64,000 nt of DNA from Streptomyces sp. 135. Its GTDB lineage: Bacteria; Actinomycetota; Actinomycetes; Streptomycetales; Streptomycetaceae. Both the position numbers and the translations under genes were made by a program. The notes under the pieces are model-generated. The model was not told where the DNA came from. It worked only from the letters and a program-made list of their open reading frames with translations, and made no database searches. Shown one piece after another: positions 44,690 to 53,200 of this stretch (the first letter of the stretch is position 1; each line of letters starts with the position of its first letter). The stretch spans positions 186,001-250,000 of the forward strand of contig NZ_CP075691.1 of the NCBI RefSeq assembly GCF_020026305.1, written 5' to 3'.

Positions 44690-44806
44690 TCAACAGAGGA
44701 GCAGGCTGTACCTGCTCGCGCCGCTGCACTGCTTGCTGGCCCGGCTGCCCGGCGGCGGTGAAGCGCTGTCCGGCAGGTCCATGCCTTGCAGGTCGAGGAT
44801 CGTCAT
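44690..44806 (-). CDS. ramS: RamS, SapB-type class III lanthipeptide precursor (variant core)
   Basis: A 38-aa precursor. The leader MTILDLQGMDLPDS carries the LDLQ motif recognised by class III synthetases. The core is about GSRASKQCSGASRYSLLLC, ending at the stop, with two Ser-Ser-Cys ring motifs: Ser21/Ser24/Cys27 (SxxSxxC) and Ser31/Ser34/Cys38 (SxxSxxxC). In SapB and AmfS, as I remember them, both rings are SxxSxxxC and residues follow the final Cys; here the first ring is one residue shorter and Cys is terminal. The ATG at 44806 is 6 nt after a perfect AAAGGAGGTGA. Expected product: a secreted morphogenetic surfactant aiding aerial growth. Confidence 0.9.
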   Translation of the reverse strand: MTILDLQGMDLPDSASPPPGSRASKQCSGASRYSLLLC

Positions 44807-44812
44807 GTCCTG

Positions 44813-44823
44813 TCACCTCCTTT
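44813..44823 (-). promoter_or_regulatory. ramS ribosome-binding site overlapping the ramC stop
   Basis: AAAGGAGGTGA, a near-complete match to the 16S anti-Shine-Dalgarno, encodes the last ramC codons (Arg, Arg) and its TGA stop. It decides the ramS start and should give very strong initiation coupled to ramC translation. Confidence 0.9.
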
Positions 44824-47395
44824 CTGCTGTTTCTTGCCCGAGTGGTCCGAGGAACGGCAGTCGTACGGGGCGGTCGTGGAGGGCGGCGCCGAGTGCCAGC
44901 AGCACGCCGGCGCTGCCGGATCCCAGGTCCAGGGAGAGCCGCAGCAACTCCTCGCCCGGGAAGAGGAGGTGGCCCCGGTGGACCACGGCGTACCGCGCCA
45001 GCCGTCGTATGTGGTCCGCGACCACTGGATCGCGCCGGGCCGCGGTTCCCGCCGGGTGCGCGCGGCTGAGGTGCAGGATCATCCCGGCGAGACCGTGGAA
45101 GAGACCGGGCTCGATGTAGAACCCGCCCTCGGCGGCCCTGCGGATCGCCGCCGAGGCCGTACGGAACCGGTCGTCCTGGCGGTGGCCGAGGTAGCCGTCG
45201 AGGACGAGCCCGATGCCCACGCTTCCGTCGGCGAGGTAGGGCATCGTCCGCCAGCCCTCGTCGACCTCCATCTCGCCCTCCGGGCGCACGACGCACCGGC
45301 GCAGGTCCTGCCGCAGGGCCGTGGCGGCCAGGTCGAGGAACGCGGGGTCGCCCGTGTGCTCGTACCACCGCAGCAGGAGCAGCGCCGGCCCGGCGGAACC
45401 GCGCAGCAGACCGGCGTACGGGTGCCGGCCGCCGCTGACCTCCGGTACGGAGTCGGCAGGGCCGAGGCGGGCGGCCACGGCGTCCACCACGTCCCGGGCC
45501 TCGTCGTGCAGGGCGGGGTCGCCGGTGGCCGACGCGAAGTGCAGGAGGTTCAGACCGATGCCCGACAGGCCGCCCTGGAGATCGAGGCCGAGTTCCTTCC
45601 GGCGTTCACCGGCGCACTGGTCGAGGATCTTCAGCGCCTCACGCCGGTGGCCGAGGTGGTCGAGTACGTAAGCGACGCCGTGCAGGCCGTCGTAGAAGCC
45701 GAGACGGGTTCCCGGCTCGGGGTGCAGGGCCCGCCGGATCAGCCACTCCTCGTGGTCGGGGTGGCGGCCGGCGCCGGTCACGTCGAGCGCGTACAGCACG
45801 CCGGCCGCGCCGTACGCGATGCCGAGGCCACCGCCCGGCGTGGCGAACTGCGCGATGTCGCCGGGGAAGAGCCGGTCGTCCCGCTCCGGCGTGGCCTCCG
45901 CGAGGATGCCGCAGGACAGCGACTCCCGGACCTCCGCCCAGCCTTCGTCGTCGGGCCGGATCCGGGGCTCCGCGCCCGTGGCCCCGTCGGCGCCGGTGAT
46001 GGTCCGTACGGCCTGGTCGAAGAAGCCGTCGGGGAGCGGGAACATGCGCGCCGCCTCCCGGGCGAGCTGTCCCGCCTTGCCGGGGTCGATGGAGAACAGG
46101 GAGGTCAGCGGCATGAAGAGAAAGAGCTTGAGGCAGGCGAGGGCGTAGTCGTCGACGGCGGTGCCCCGCCGTTCGCGCGGCGCGGTGAAGCCCAGGGCGC
46201 CGAGGGACTGGGGCCGCTCCTGCGACACGTCCGCCGACCCCTCGAAGTCGATCAGCACCACGTCGCCGTGCGGGCGGACGATGATGTTCGACGGCTGGAG
46301 GTCGCCGATGACCACACCGCGTTCGTGGATCCGTGTGACGGCCCGCTCCACGCGGTCGTACACGTCGATGGCCCAGGAGGTGTAGTCGGCTGTCACCGTC
46401 TCGTCGGTCCGCAGCCGGGTCAGGGGGTAGCGCTCCACGAAGAGATGGTTGAGTTCCTTGCCCTCGACGAACTCCTCGGCCAGGAAGTGGTGCTCCCCCA
46501 TCACGAAGTGATCGCGCAGCGCCGGTACGCAGTCGAGGCCGCTCAAGCGCTCCAGGGTCTCCCTCTCGCAATGCAGCCTGGCCACCGCGTCCCGGCCGTC
46601 TGCGGTCAGGCCCGCGTGCGGCCGCGCCTCCTTGAGCACCACGCGCTCCCCGGTGCGCAGGTCCTCACCGGCGTACAGGCCGCCGCTGTTGGAGAAGTGC
46701 AGGGCGCTCTCCAGCCGGTACGGCAGGTCGGCGACCCGCGCGCCGCCCCGCGCCGCCAGGTGGGGGGCGAGGAAGCCCGGCAGCTCGACCCAGTCGGGCA
46801 CCTGGAACGTCGGCCCCCGGACATCGGGCACCAGCTGTCCGCCGCCGTCCTCGATCGCCGGCTCGACCTCTCCCGCCGGTGAGACGCAGAAGCGCTCGGC
46901 GAAGGCCCCGTACCGTACGTACAGCGGTCCTTCGCCCCAGCGCAGGTCGCTCAGGACGTACGGTCCCGGCCGCCCCCCGAGGACCGTGTCGAGCTCGGTG
47001 AGGACGCGCTCCAGCTGCTCCTCGTCGGCGGGGTAGATCGTCACGAACTTGCCCGCCGATCCGCGGTGCGCGTACTTGGCGTTGGCGAGCAGCAGCTCGT
47101 CCTTGCCGGGAAGGAACTTGAAAGGGATACGTCGTGGGACGCAGTAGTCCCAGACGTCGGTGAGGATCCGCGCCGCGTTGTCGAGACACGCCGAGACGTG
47201 GATCTTCCAGCCCTGGAGCGGAAGCCGGGCGCCGTCGGGGCGGAGCACGATCCAGTCGTCGAGTTCGGAGCGCTGCCACGTGTGCGGAGCCGGACGCCGG
47301 GCCTGCGCGAAGGCGGTGTCGTCGCCACGGGCGCGGGCCGGGGTGTCGTAGAAGCGCGCGTCCATGAGGCAGTAGACCTCGTAGCGCTTGTCCAC
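44813..47395 (-). CDS. ramC: RamC, class III lanthipeptide synthetase (LanKC)
   Basis: An 860-aa synthetase that phosphorylates and dehydrates Ser residues of RamS and cyclises them. Three domains: N-terminal lyase (ILTDVWDYCVPRRIPFKFLP, ANAKYAHRGSAGKFVTIYP); central Ser/Thr kinase-like (GERVVLKEARPHAG with the Lys, HERGVVIGDLQPSNIIV, VVLIDFEGS as the DFG equivalent); and a C-terminal LanC-like cyclase (DLQGGLSGIGLNLLHFA, GLFHGLAGMILHLSRAH) without the Cys-Cys-His zinc ligands, as is normal for RamC. GTG at 47395 (DKRYEVYCLMDARFYDTP). The kinase loop reads GDLQPSN where HGDLxxxN is usual. Confidence 0.93.
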   Translation of the reverse strand: MDKRYEVYCLMDARFYDTPARARGDDTAFAQARRPAPHTWQRSELDDWIVLRPDGARLPLQGWKIHVSACLDNAARILTDVWDYCVPRRIPFKFLPGKDELLLANAKYAHRGSAGKFVTIYPADEEQLERVLTELDTVLGGRPGPYVLSDLRWGEGPLYVRYGAFAERFCVSPAGEVEPAIEDGGGQLVPDVRGPTFQVPDWVELPGFLAPHLAARGGARVADLPYRLESALHFSNSGGLYAGEDLRTGERVVLKEARPHAGLTADGRDAVARLHCERETLERLSGLDCVPALRDHFVMGEHHFLAEEFVEGKELNHLFVERYPLTRLRTDETVTADYTSWAIDVYDRVERAVTRIHERGVVIGDLQPSNIIVRPHGDVVLIDFEGSADVSQERPQSLGALGFTAPRERRGTAVDDYALACLKLFLFMPLTSLFSIDPGKAGQLAREAARMFPLPDGFFDQAVRTITGADGATGAEPRIRPDDEGWAEVRESLSCGILAEATPERDDRLFPGDIAQFATPGGGLGIAYGAAGVLYALDVTGAGRHPDHEEWLIRRALHPEPGTRLGFYDGLHGVAYVLDHLGHRREALKILDQCAGERRKELGLDLQGGLSGIGLNLLHFASATGDPALHDEARDVVDAVAARLGPADSVPEVSGGRHPYAGLLRGSAGPALLLLRWYEHTGDPAFLDLAATALRQDLRRCVVRPEGEMEVDEGWRTMPYLADGSVGIGLVLDGYLGHRQDDRFRTASAAIRRAAEGGFYIEPGLFHGLAGMILHLSRAHPAGTAARRDPVVADHIRRLARYAVVHRGHLLFPGEELLRLSLDLGSGSAGVLLALGAALHDRPVRLPFLGPLGQETAERR

Positions 47396-47565
47396 TTGGG
47401 GCCATCCCCTTCCGGGGCGGGTCAGCCCCTGAAGCGGTTGTTTCGCGCAGCGGCGCCGGGGCGGGGGAATGTCGCTTCCCGGCCGCCGGAGCACCGCTTA
47501 TCTGCGACTCTCCCAGACTTCCGCGGTGGGGAACACCACTGACTGTCACGCGCTACTCGTGAAAA
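47396..47565. promoter_or_regulatory. Presumed ramC promoter region
   Basis: 170 bp between ramC and the MaoC remnant, both on the minus strand. AT-richer DNA around 47540-47570 may hold the core promoter. RamR sites are expected here from the S. coelicolor model, but I could not identify repeats with confidence. Confidence 0.4.
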
Positions 47566-48137
47566 TCACACGTACGGACCGTGACGCGTGGGGGGGGGTG
47601 ACGACAGGCCTGTACCGTCCGCCCGCGCTGTGCCACCGGCTGGGCTGTGTGGCCTGCGCCGCAGCATGTTTATGATGGTCATCGTCAGCACTGTCTCGCC
47701 GTGCTGGTTGAGCACTTCCACGTCGGTGTGCACGAGGCCCCGGTCGGGCTTGGAGCGGGAGACGCGGGCCCCGGCGACCGTGGCCCGGACCGACAGGGTG
47801 TCGCCCGGCCGCGCCGGCCGCTGCCAGCGCACTTCGTCGACGCCGGGGGACGCGAGCGAGGCGACCTTGCTGAGGTAGTGGTCCGCGTACAGGCGCATCA
47901 TCACGGCCGTGGTGTGCCAGCCGCTCGCGATCAGTCCCTGGAACGGTCCGTGCTGCGCCGCCACGGGGTCCGTGTGGAAGCTCTGGGTGTCGAAGCGCCG
48001 GGCGAACTCGAGGATGTCCTGCTCAGTGAGGGGCTGCTGCCGAAGACGTGCACCGTGCCGGGGACGTAGTCATCGAAGTACCGGTCTTCGATGGGGGTGG
48101 CGAAGTCGTCGGCGGTGGCCGGGGTGGTCGTCGTCAT
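47566..48137 (-). pseudogene. MaoC-like dehydratase with single-base frameshift
   Basis: The frame from the ATG at 48137 reads FATPIEDRYFDDYVPGTVHVFGSSP and then goes off. In another frame it resumes LTEQDILEFARRFDTQSFHT, PVAAQHGPFQGLIASGWHTT and QRPARPGDTLSVRATVAGAR, a clear MaoC hot-dog hydratase with the Asp/His region in DTQSFHTD. The junction is at the run of four G on the plus strand (48030-48033; CCCC in the coding strand); one extra base would restore a 190-aa protein. Either a recent knockout or a homopolymer sequencing error. If intact it would be an (R)-enoyl-CoA hydratase. Confidence 0.85.
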
Positions 48138-48461
48138 GGGGCCCTCTCACTCGGTTCCACGGCTGGGTTCGGCGAGGCTCTGTGGACGATGACGGGTACG
48201 GTAGCGGACCGCCATGCCCTCGAAGGCGCGGAGCGATCCAGGGTCGGCCAAGTCGCCCCGGGCGACCATGCGTTCGGTCCCGGCGCCGGCCAGGATGCGC
48301 TTGAGAGCATCAGCTGGTGTGTGGTGGCCGGGTTGTTGGTTAGGGTGCCAAGCAGCGGGCCGGTCACGGTCGCTGGAGGGTGGGTCGGAGACGACGGGGG
48401 GCTCGCGTTGGATCGCCTCGTCGGAGCGGGCTGCCGCAAGTCGGCCGGACACGGCGGGCGT
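48138..48461. other. Gap with a possible minus-strand gene remnant
   Basis: On the minus strand, 48147-48310 reads as a plausible protein C-terminus (ADALKRILAGAGTERMVARG, then LADPGSLRAFEGMAVRYRTR), but no start or upstream homologous part is visible. It may be a relic of a lost gene. The right end lies next to the PAP2 gene, whose true start could extend into it. Confidence 0.35.
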
Positions 48462-49154
48462 GTGAGTCGCCGGTCGGCGCCCGCGGTGCTGCCTCCCTCG
48501 CTGCGCGCGTGGCTCGCGTTGACCGGGGGCCTCGCCGCGCCGGCGGTCCTCGTGCTCGGGGTCCTGTACGCCGGCGACAGCGAGCCCGGCCCGGTGGACG
48601 CGTGGATCTGGGCGGCGGTGCACGGTGTGCGGCCGCCGTGGCGGAACGTCGCTCTGGCCACGGACTTCCTGGGGGAACCCGCGGGCGCGGCGGTGCTCGT
48701 CGTGGTCGCCGTGGTGGGCTGCCTGCTGCTTCGGCGGCCTCGCGCGGCGGTGCTCGTCGTTGTCGGCCCCGGCACGGCCGTGGTGACGACGACGCTGCTC
48801 AAGTCCCTGGTGGGACGCACCATCCACGGCGGGAACCTGTCCTACCCGAGCGGGCACACCGCCTTCGTCACCGCGCTCGCCCTCGCGGTGGCGCTGCTCG
48901 CGGCCGGCCGGCTCGGCCTCGGCAGGACGGCCGGCACGTCGCTCGTGTTCGCCTCGGCGCTGGTCCCCGGGGCCGCGATGGGCTGGGCACAGGTCGCCCT
49001 GGGCGCGCACTACCCGACCGACGCCCTCGGGGGCTGGTGCACCGCGCTTGCGGTGGTCCCGGCTACCGCGTGGCTGGTCGACGGGGTGGCCGACCGGTTG
49101 GCCGACCGGACAGACGACCGGACGGACAACGTCGGGCAGAACACGCGCCGCTGA
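48462..49154 (+). CDS. PAP2-family membrane phosphatase
   Basis: A membrane phosphatase of about 230 aa, acting on lipid phosphates such as phosphatidate or undecaprenyl pyrophosphate. Five or six membrane segments. The three-part active site is KSLVGRTIHGGN, YPSGHTAF and AQVALGAHYPTDALGG, giving the Lys/Arg, the His of PSGH and the nucleophile His in GAHYPTD. The usual SR before the last His is AQ here, a deviation seen in some relatives. The start is uncertain: GTG at 48462 is chosen from where hydrophobic coding begins; no good ribosome-binding site. Convergent with the polysaccharide operon, ends 12 bp apart. Confidence 0.83.
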   Translation: MSRRSAPAVLPPSLRAWLALTGGLAAPAVLVLGVLYAGDSEPGPVDAWIWAAVHGVRPPWRNVALATDFLGEPAGAAVLVVVAVVGCLLLRRPRAAVLVVVGPGTAVVTTTLLKSLVGRTIHGGNLSYPSGHTAFVTALALAVALLAAGRLGLGRTAGTSLVFASALVPGAAMGWAQVALGAHYPTDALGGWCTALAVVPATAWLVDGVADRLADRTDDRTDNVGQNTRR

Positions 49155-49166
49155 CGTCGCGTCACC

Positions 49167-50492
49167 TCACACCAAGCGGCGGAATACCGGCTTCACCGGC
49201 CGCCCGGCCAGCCACGGCGTGGGGTCGCCGACGTCCAGCGCCTTCCGGTACACCGCGCACACCTGGGCCACCACCTCGACCGTGCGGTCGACGTCGGCGT
49301 CGTCGAGCGCGCTGCTCACCACGAACGACGGGGCCAGCACCCCGCCCGCGAGCAGCCCCCGCAGGAACAGGGTGCGGTACCGCTGCGACGGCTGCCGGTT
49401 CTCGTCGAGGGTGGCGAAGACCAGGTTGCTGGCCCGGCCCCGGACGACGATGTGGTCGCCGACGCCCATGCCGGCCGCGGCGTCGCGGACACCGGCGGCC
49501 AGCCGCTCACCGATGGCGTGCAGCCGCGCGGTGACGCCCTCCTCCACGTAGGTGGTCTGCACGGCCATCGCGGCGGCCAGGGAGTGTGTCTCCGCGCCGT
49601 GCGTGGTGGACAGCAGGAACACCCGGTCGCCGGAGTGACGCAGCCCGCCCCGCTCCATCAGCTCGCGGCGCCCGGCCAGCGCCGAGACGGCGAAGCCGTT
49701 GCCCAGCGCCTTGCCGAACGTGGAGAGGTCGGGGACGACGCCGTACAGGCCCTGGGCGCCCGCCTCGGACCAGCGGAAGCCGGTGATCATCTCATCGAAG
49801 ATCAGTACGCAGCCGTGCCGGTCGGCCAGCTCGCGCAGGCCCTGGAGGTATCCGGGCGGGGGTTCGGTGTGCCCGGCGGGTTCCAGGATCAGGCAGGCGA
49901 CCTCGTCCCGGTACCGAGTGAGCAGTTCCTCAGTGGCTGCCAGGTCCCCGTACGGGAAGGCCACGGTCAGCTCGGTGGTCGCCGCCGGAATACCGGCGGA
50001 CATCGGCGTGGTGCCGATGAACCAGTCGTCCACGGAGAAGAAGGGGTGGTCGGCGCAGATGGCCACCCGGGGGCGCCCGGTGACGGCGCGGGCGAGGCGT
50101 ACCGCCGCGGTGGTGGCGTCGGAGCCGTTCTTCGCGAACTTCACCATGTCGGCGGTGGGCACGGTGGCCAGGAAGCGTTCCGCGGCCTCGGCCTCGACGA
50201 TGGACGGCCGGACGAAGTTGCTGCCGCGGTCGAGCTCCCGCCGCACCGCCTCCAGGACGCGCGGGTGGGCGTGGCCGAGGCTGACGGACCGCAGGCCGGA
50301 GCCGTACTCGATGTAGCGGTTGCCGTCGAGGTCCCACACGTGGGCACCGTGGCCGTGGCTGATGACCGGGGCCAGGTTCTCGGGGTACTGGTCGTCGCCC
50401 TTGGCGTAGGTGTGCGCGCCCCCGGGGATCACGGCGTGCAGCCGCTCGTTCGCCCGTCGGGACCGGGGCAGGCGGAACTCTTCGGTGTCCAC
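49167..50492 (-). CDS. Class III PLP aminotransferase (glutamate-1-semialdehyde aminomutase-like)
   Basis: A 441-aa PLP enzyme, last gene of the polysaccharide operon. Family features are IPGGAHTYAKGDDQYPENLA, GSGLRSVSLGHAHPRVLEAV, KFAKNGSDATTAAVRLARA and the PLP Lys in STFGKALGNGF; Asp in VLIFDEMITGF binds the pyridine nitrogen. A biosynthetic copy of HemL would not normally sit here, so transfer of an amino group to a sugar or small acid attached to the polysaccharide is more likely. GTG start 7 bp after the epimerase-like gene. Confidence 0.87.
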   Translation of the reverse strand: MDTEEFRLPRSRRANERLHAVIPGGAHTYAKGDDQYPENLAPVISHGHGAHVWDLDGNRYIEYGSGLRSVSLGHAHPRVLEAVRRELDRGSNFVRPSIVEAEAAERFLATVPTADMVKFAKNGSDATTAAVRLARAVTGRPRVAICADHPFFSVDDWFIGTTPMSAGIPAATTELTVAFPYGDLAATEELLTRYRDEVACLILEPAGHTEPPPGYLQGLRELADRHGCVLIFDEMITGFRWSEAGAQGLYGVVPDLSTFGKALGNGFAVSALAGRRELMERGGLRHSGDRVFLLSTTHGAETHSLAAAMAVQTTYVEEGVTARLHAIGERLAAGVRDAAAGMGVGDHIVVRGRASNLVFATLDENRQPSQRYRTLFLRGLLAGGVLAPSFVVSSALDDADVDRTVEVVAQVCAVYRKALDVGDPTPWLAGRPVKPVFRRLV

Positions 50493-50499
50493 GCTGACT

Positions 50500-51063
50500 T
50501 CAGCTCTCCTTCTGCTGCTGCGACTGCTTCAGAACCTCGGCGAGGCTCGGTGCCTCGCGGTCCCGCCGGGACATCAGTGCGGGCGGCAAGGGCCACGGAA
50601 TGGCCAGTTCCGGGTCGTCGAAGGCGATCGTCACGTCTTCGGCCGGATCGTGCTCGCGGTCGATCCGGTACGAGGTGTCGGCGGTCTCGCTCAGCGCCTG
50701 GAAGCCGTGCGCGCACCCCGCCGGGACGTACAGGGTCGTCTGCGTCTCGCCGGACAGCTCGAAGAAGGCCCGGTCGCGGTACGTCGGCGAGTCCGGCCGC
50801 AGGTCCACGACGACGTCGAAGATCCTGCCGTACGAGCACCGCACCAGCTTGGCCTCACCGGCGCCGGAGCGCAGGTGCAGGCCGCGCAGCACGCCCCGGA
50901 CCGAGCGGGACACGCTGTCCTGGACGAAGGCGGCCGGGTCAAGGCCCACCGAGCGGACGACGTCGGCGTCGAAGGTGCGGCAGAAGAAGCCGCGTTCGTC
51001 GGCGTACGGGGTCGGTTCGAAGAGGAACGCGCCCGCGATCTGCGGGACTTCGGTCGCTTTCAT
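50500..51063 (-). CDS. dTDP-4-dehydrorhamnose 3,5-epimerase (RmlC)-like cupin
   Basis: A 187-aa cupin of the RmlC family, epimerising nucleotide-bound 4-keto-6-deoxysugars. Motifs: PTPYADERGFFCRTFDADVV, VRGVLRGLHLR with the catalytic-base His, GRIFDVVVDLRPDSPTYRDR and TLYVPAGCAHGFQALSET. The other rhamnose genes (rmlA, rmlB, rmlD) are not in the window, so it may act on a different sugar, perhaps a CDP-hexose. ATG overlaps the upstream stop by 4 nt. Confidence 0.88.
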   Translation of the reverse strand: MKATEVPQIAGAFLFEPTPYADERGFFCRTFDADVVRSVGLDPAAFVQDSVSRSVRGVLRGLHLRSGAGEAKLVRCSYGRIFDVVVDLRPDSPTYRDRAFFELSGETQTTLYVPAGCAHGFQALSETADTSYRIDREHDPAEDVTIAFDDPELAIPWPLPPALMSRRDREAPSLAEVLKQSQQQKES

Positions 51064-52256
51064 GGAGCCTCCTGCCGGGTGGTGCCCTTGAACAGCGTCC
51101 TGGTCAAGGCGGTGAACTGGTGGTCCAATTGCCGCGCGGCGCGCTTGTTCCGCTCGGCGAGGGTCCGCCGCAGCTCCGCCGATCGCTTCTCCAGCTCCCG
51201 GAACTGTTCGAGGAGCCGGTCGGCGTCGATCTCACGGGCCGGGTGGCAGTGCGCGTCGAGACCCATCCCGGCCATGAGCGCGTCGCTCTTCGCCGCGTAA
51301 CTCAGGGCGAGCGTCGGTGTGCCGACCTTCAGCGCGCAGACCAGGTTGTGGTACCGGGTGGCCACCACGGAGTCGGCCGCCGCCATCTCCTTCATCAGGT
51401 CGGCGAGCGAGGCCGCCTCCGCGGCGGTGACGAGCGGCGAGTCCACCGCGTCGAGGATCGTGGCGACCACCGGCGCGTCGCACGCGTCGCCGGTGACCAG
51501 CCGGACCGGCCTGCCGTCCTCGACCAGCGCGCGGACGAACGCGGTCGTCCCTTCGAGATAGCGCCGGTGGATCTCCTCCGCCCTGGCCCGGTCGTCGTCG
51601 CCTCCGTGGAAGTCCATGACACCGACGCAGACCGTGCCCGAGGGGGTGCCCGTGGGCGGTGTCGGCAGGGCGAAGGCGAGGTCCGGGTAGACCGCGTCGC
51701 GCGCGGTGTCCACGCCCATGGCCCGCAGCGCGTCGCGGGACAGGGTGTCCCGGTAGGACCGGTACGCGGCGAGGCGTGCCGATCGGCGCACCAGGGCCCT
51801 GATCAGCCGGTTGCCGATCGCGTCCGCGCCGACGCCGACCAGCGCGACCCGGGTGCCGAAGAGCCGGCCGGACGCGCAGAGCAGGAACAGCGAGTACGGG
51901 AAGCCCCACGGACGCAGCGGCAGCGTGGCCTCCAGGACGCCCATGCCGGGCACGATCACCACGTCGTGCCCGCGCACCCAGGCGGCGGTGCGGAAGGCGT
52001 CGACGAGTTTGCCGAGTCCCTTCCCCGCGATCGCGCGCGCACGTGACGCCGTGCGGTACTCCCCCCGGTACCAGTGCAGCCGGGTCGCGGGGATCGCGTA
52101 CCGTGCCGCGACGACCTCGGGTCCGCCGCACAGCGCGTCCACGACCGCCTCCGGGTGCTCGGCGCGCAGGTACCGGAGCACGGCTTCGAGCGACCCGTCG
52201 TTGCCGAGGTTGCCGGAGCCGAGCAGACCGAAGACCCCGACGCGGGCAGCGGTCAC
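51060..52256 (-). CDS. Polysaccharide pyruvyl transferase family protein
   Basis: A 398-aa member of the family that adds pyruvate ketals to sugars of exopolysaccharides. N-terminal VGVFGLLGSGNLGNDGSLEA, then VVIVPGMGVLEATLPLRPWG, VALVGVGADAIGN and the late motif VVATRYHNLVCALKVGTPTL, whose Arg-Tyr-His segment is typical. The C-terminus has a charged helical tail (ELEKRSAELRRTLAERNKRA). GTG start overlapping the GT2 stop by 4 nt. Such substituents add negative charge to surface polymers. Confidence 0.88.
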   Translation of the reverse strand: MTAARVGVFGLLGSGNLGNDGSLEAVLRYLRAEHPEAVVDALCGGPEVVAARYAIPATRLHWYRGEYRTASRARAIAGKGLGKLVDAFRTAAWVRGHDVVIVPGMGVLEATLPLRPWGFPYSLFLLCASGRLFGTRVALVGVGADAIGNRLIRALVRRSARLAAYRSYRDTLSRDALRAMGVDTARDAVYPDLAFALPTPPTGTPSGTVCVGVMDFHGGDDDRARAEEIHRRYLEGTTAFVRALVEDGRPVRLVTGDACDAPVVATILDAVDSPLVTAAEAASLADLMKEMAAADSVVATRYHNLVCALKVGTPTLALSYAAKSDALMAGMGLDAHCHPAREIDADRLLEQFRELEKRSAELRRTLAERNKRAARQLDHQFTALTRTLFKGTTRQEAP

Positions 52257-53200
52257 GCCTGCCTCCCCTCACGTCCGGCGACGAGGGCGTCGACGGAGAC
52301 GGCGAGCCGGCTCGGGTCCACCGGGGCGCGGTCCTCGACCCGCTCGCCGGTGCCCGGCCGGACCCGGCTGGTCAGCCACGCGGCGAGGTGGCCGTAGCAG
52401 GCGCGCCGGTCGGCCGAGGACAGCGGCGCCCGCCGGATCGCCGAGGCGAAGCCCCCGACGTACTCGGCGAGCAGCCGGGGCGTGGGGTGCAGCGGGCCCG
52501 CCCTGCGCGGGTCCAGGTTGACGCACCGGGAGCGCTTGGAGGGGTTGGCCCGCTCGGCGCGGGTGGGGTGGTCGCGGCGGAAGTACAGCAGTTCCGGCAC
52601 CTGGTGGAACGGTCCGTGCAGGGTGATCTCGGCGACGAACGTGCGGTCCGCGTGGTGGTAGCTGTCGTGCGGCTTCACCCGGCGCAGCACGTCGGCCCGC
52701 ATCACCCCGTAGAAGTCGTCGCCGCCGGGTTCGAACAGCAGGCTGCGGAAGCGGGCCGGGGCGTGCGGTGAGTCGGTGGCGAGCCCGTACTCGTACGGCA
52801 CCTTCACCCGGCCGTCCTCGTCGATGACCGCCTGGCCGCTGTGCGCGAGGATCACGTCCGGCCGCTCGTCCAGCGCCTCGACGCAGCGCCGCAGCAGGTC
52901 ACGGGCGTAGAGGTCGTCGTGCGAGGCCCACTTGAACAGCTCGCCGCGGCACTGGGTGAACACGTAGTTGTGGTTCGGCGCGGCGCCGATGTTGCGGGCC
53001 AGCCGGATGTAGCGGATACGGGAGTCCCGCGCGGCGTACTTGCGGCAGATGTCGCGGGTGCCGTCGGTCGAGGCGTTGTCGGTGACGACCAGCTCGAAGT
53101 CCTCGTAGGTCTGGCCGAGCAGGGCGTCGAACGCCTCGGCGAGGTACTCCTCGCCGTTGTACACGGGCAGGCCGATGCTGAGCCGGGGGTGGGCGGTCAT
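52253..53200 (-). CDS. GT2-family glycosyltransferase
   Basis: A 315-aa GT-A inverting transferase. The N-terminus LSIGLPVYNGEEYLAEAFDA and LLGQTYEDFELVVTDNASTD bind the nucleotide-sugar. FKWASHDDLYARDLLRRCVE contains the DD pair that coordinates the metal. No membrane segment, so it acts on the cytoplasmic face on a lipid-linked intermediate. The C-terminal part from about residue 220 is not recognised. ATG overlaps the flippase stop by 4 nt. Confidence 0.9.
   Translation of the reverse strand: MTAHPRLSIGLPVYNGEEYLAEAFDALLGQTYEDFELVVTDNASTDGTRDICRKYAARDSRIRYIRLARNIGAAPNHNYVFTQCRGELFKWASHDDLYARDLLRRCVEALDERPDVILAHSGQAVIDEDGRVKVPYEYGLATDSPHAPARFRSLLFEPGGDDFYGVMRADVLRRVKPHDSYHHADRTFVAEITLHGPFHQVPELLYFRRDHPTRAERANPSKRSRCVNLDPRRAGPLHPTPRLLAEYVGGFASAIRRAPLSSADRRACYGHLAAWLTSRVRPGTGERVEDRAPVDPSRLAVSVDALVAGREGRQA

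Noticed and set aside
49167..50492. Housekeeping HemL (glutamate-1-semialdehyde aminomutase)
   Set aside because: The fold and PLP site match, but the gene is the last of a polysaccharide operon with no other heme genes nearby, so a dedicated aminotransferase is more likely.
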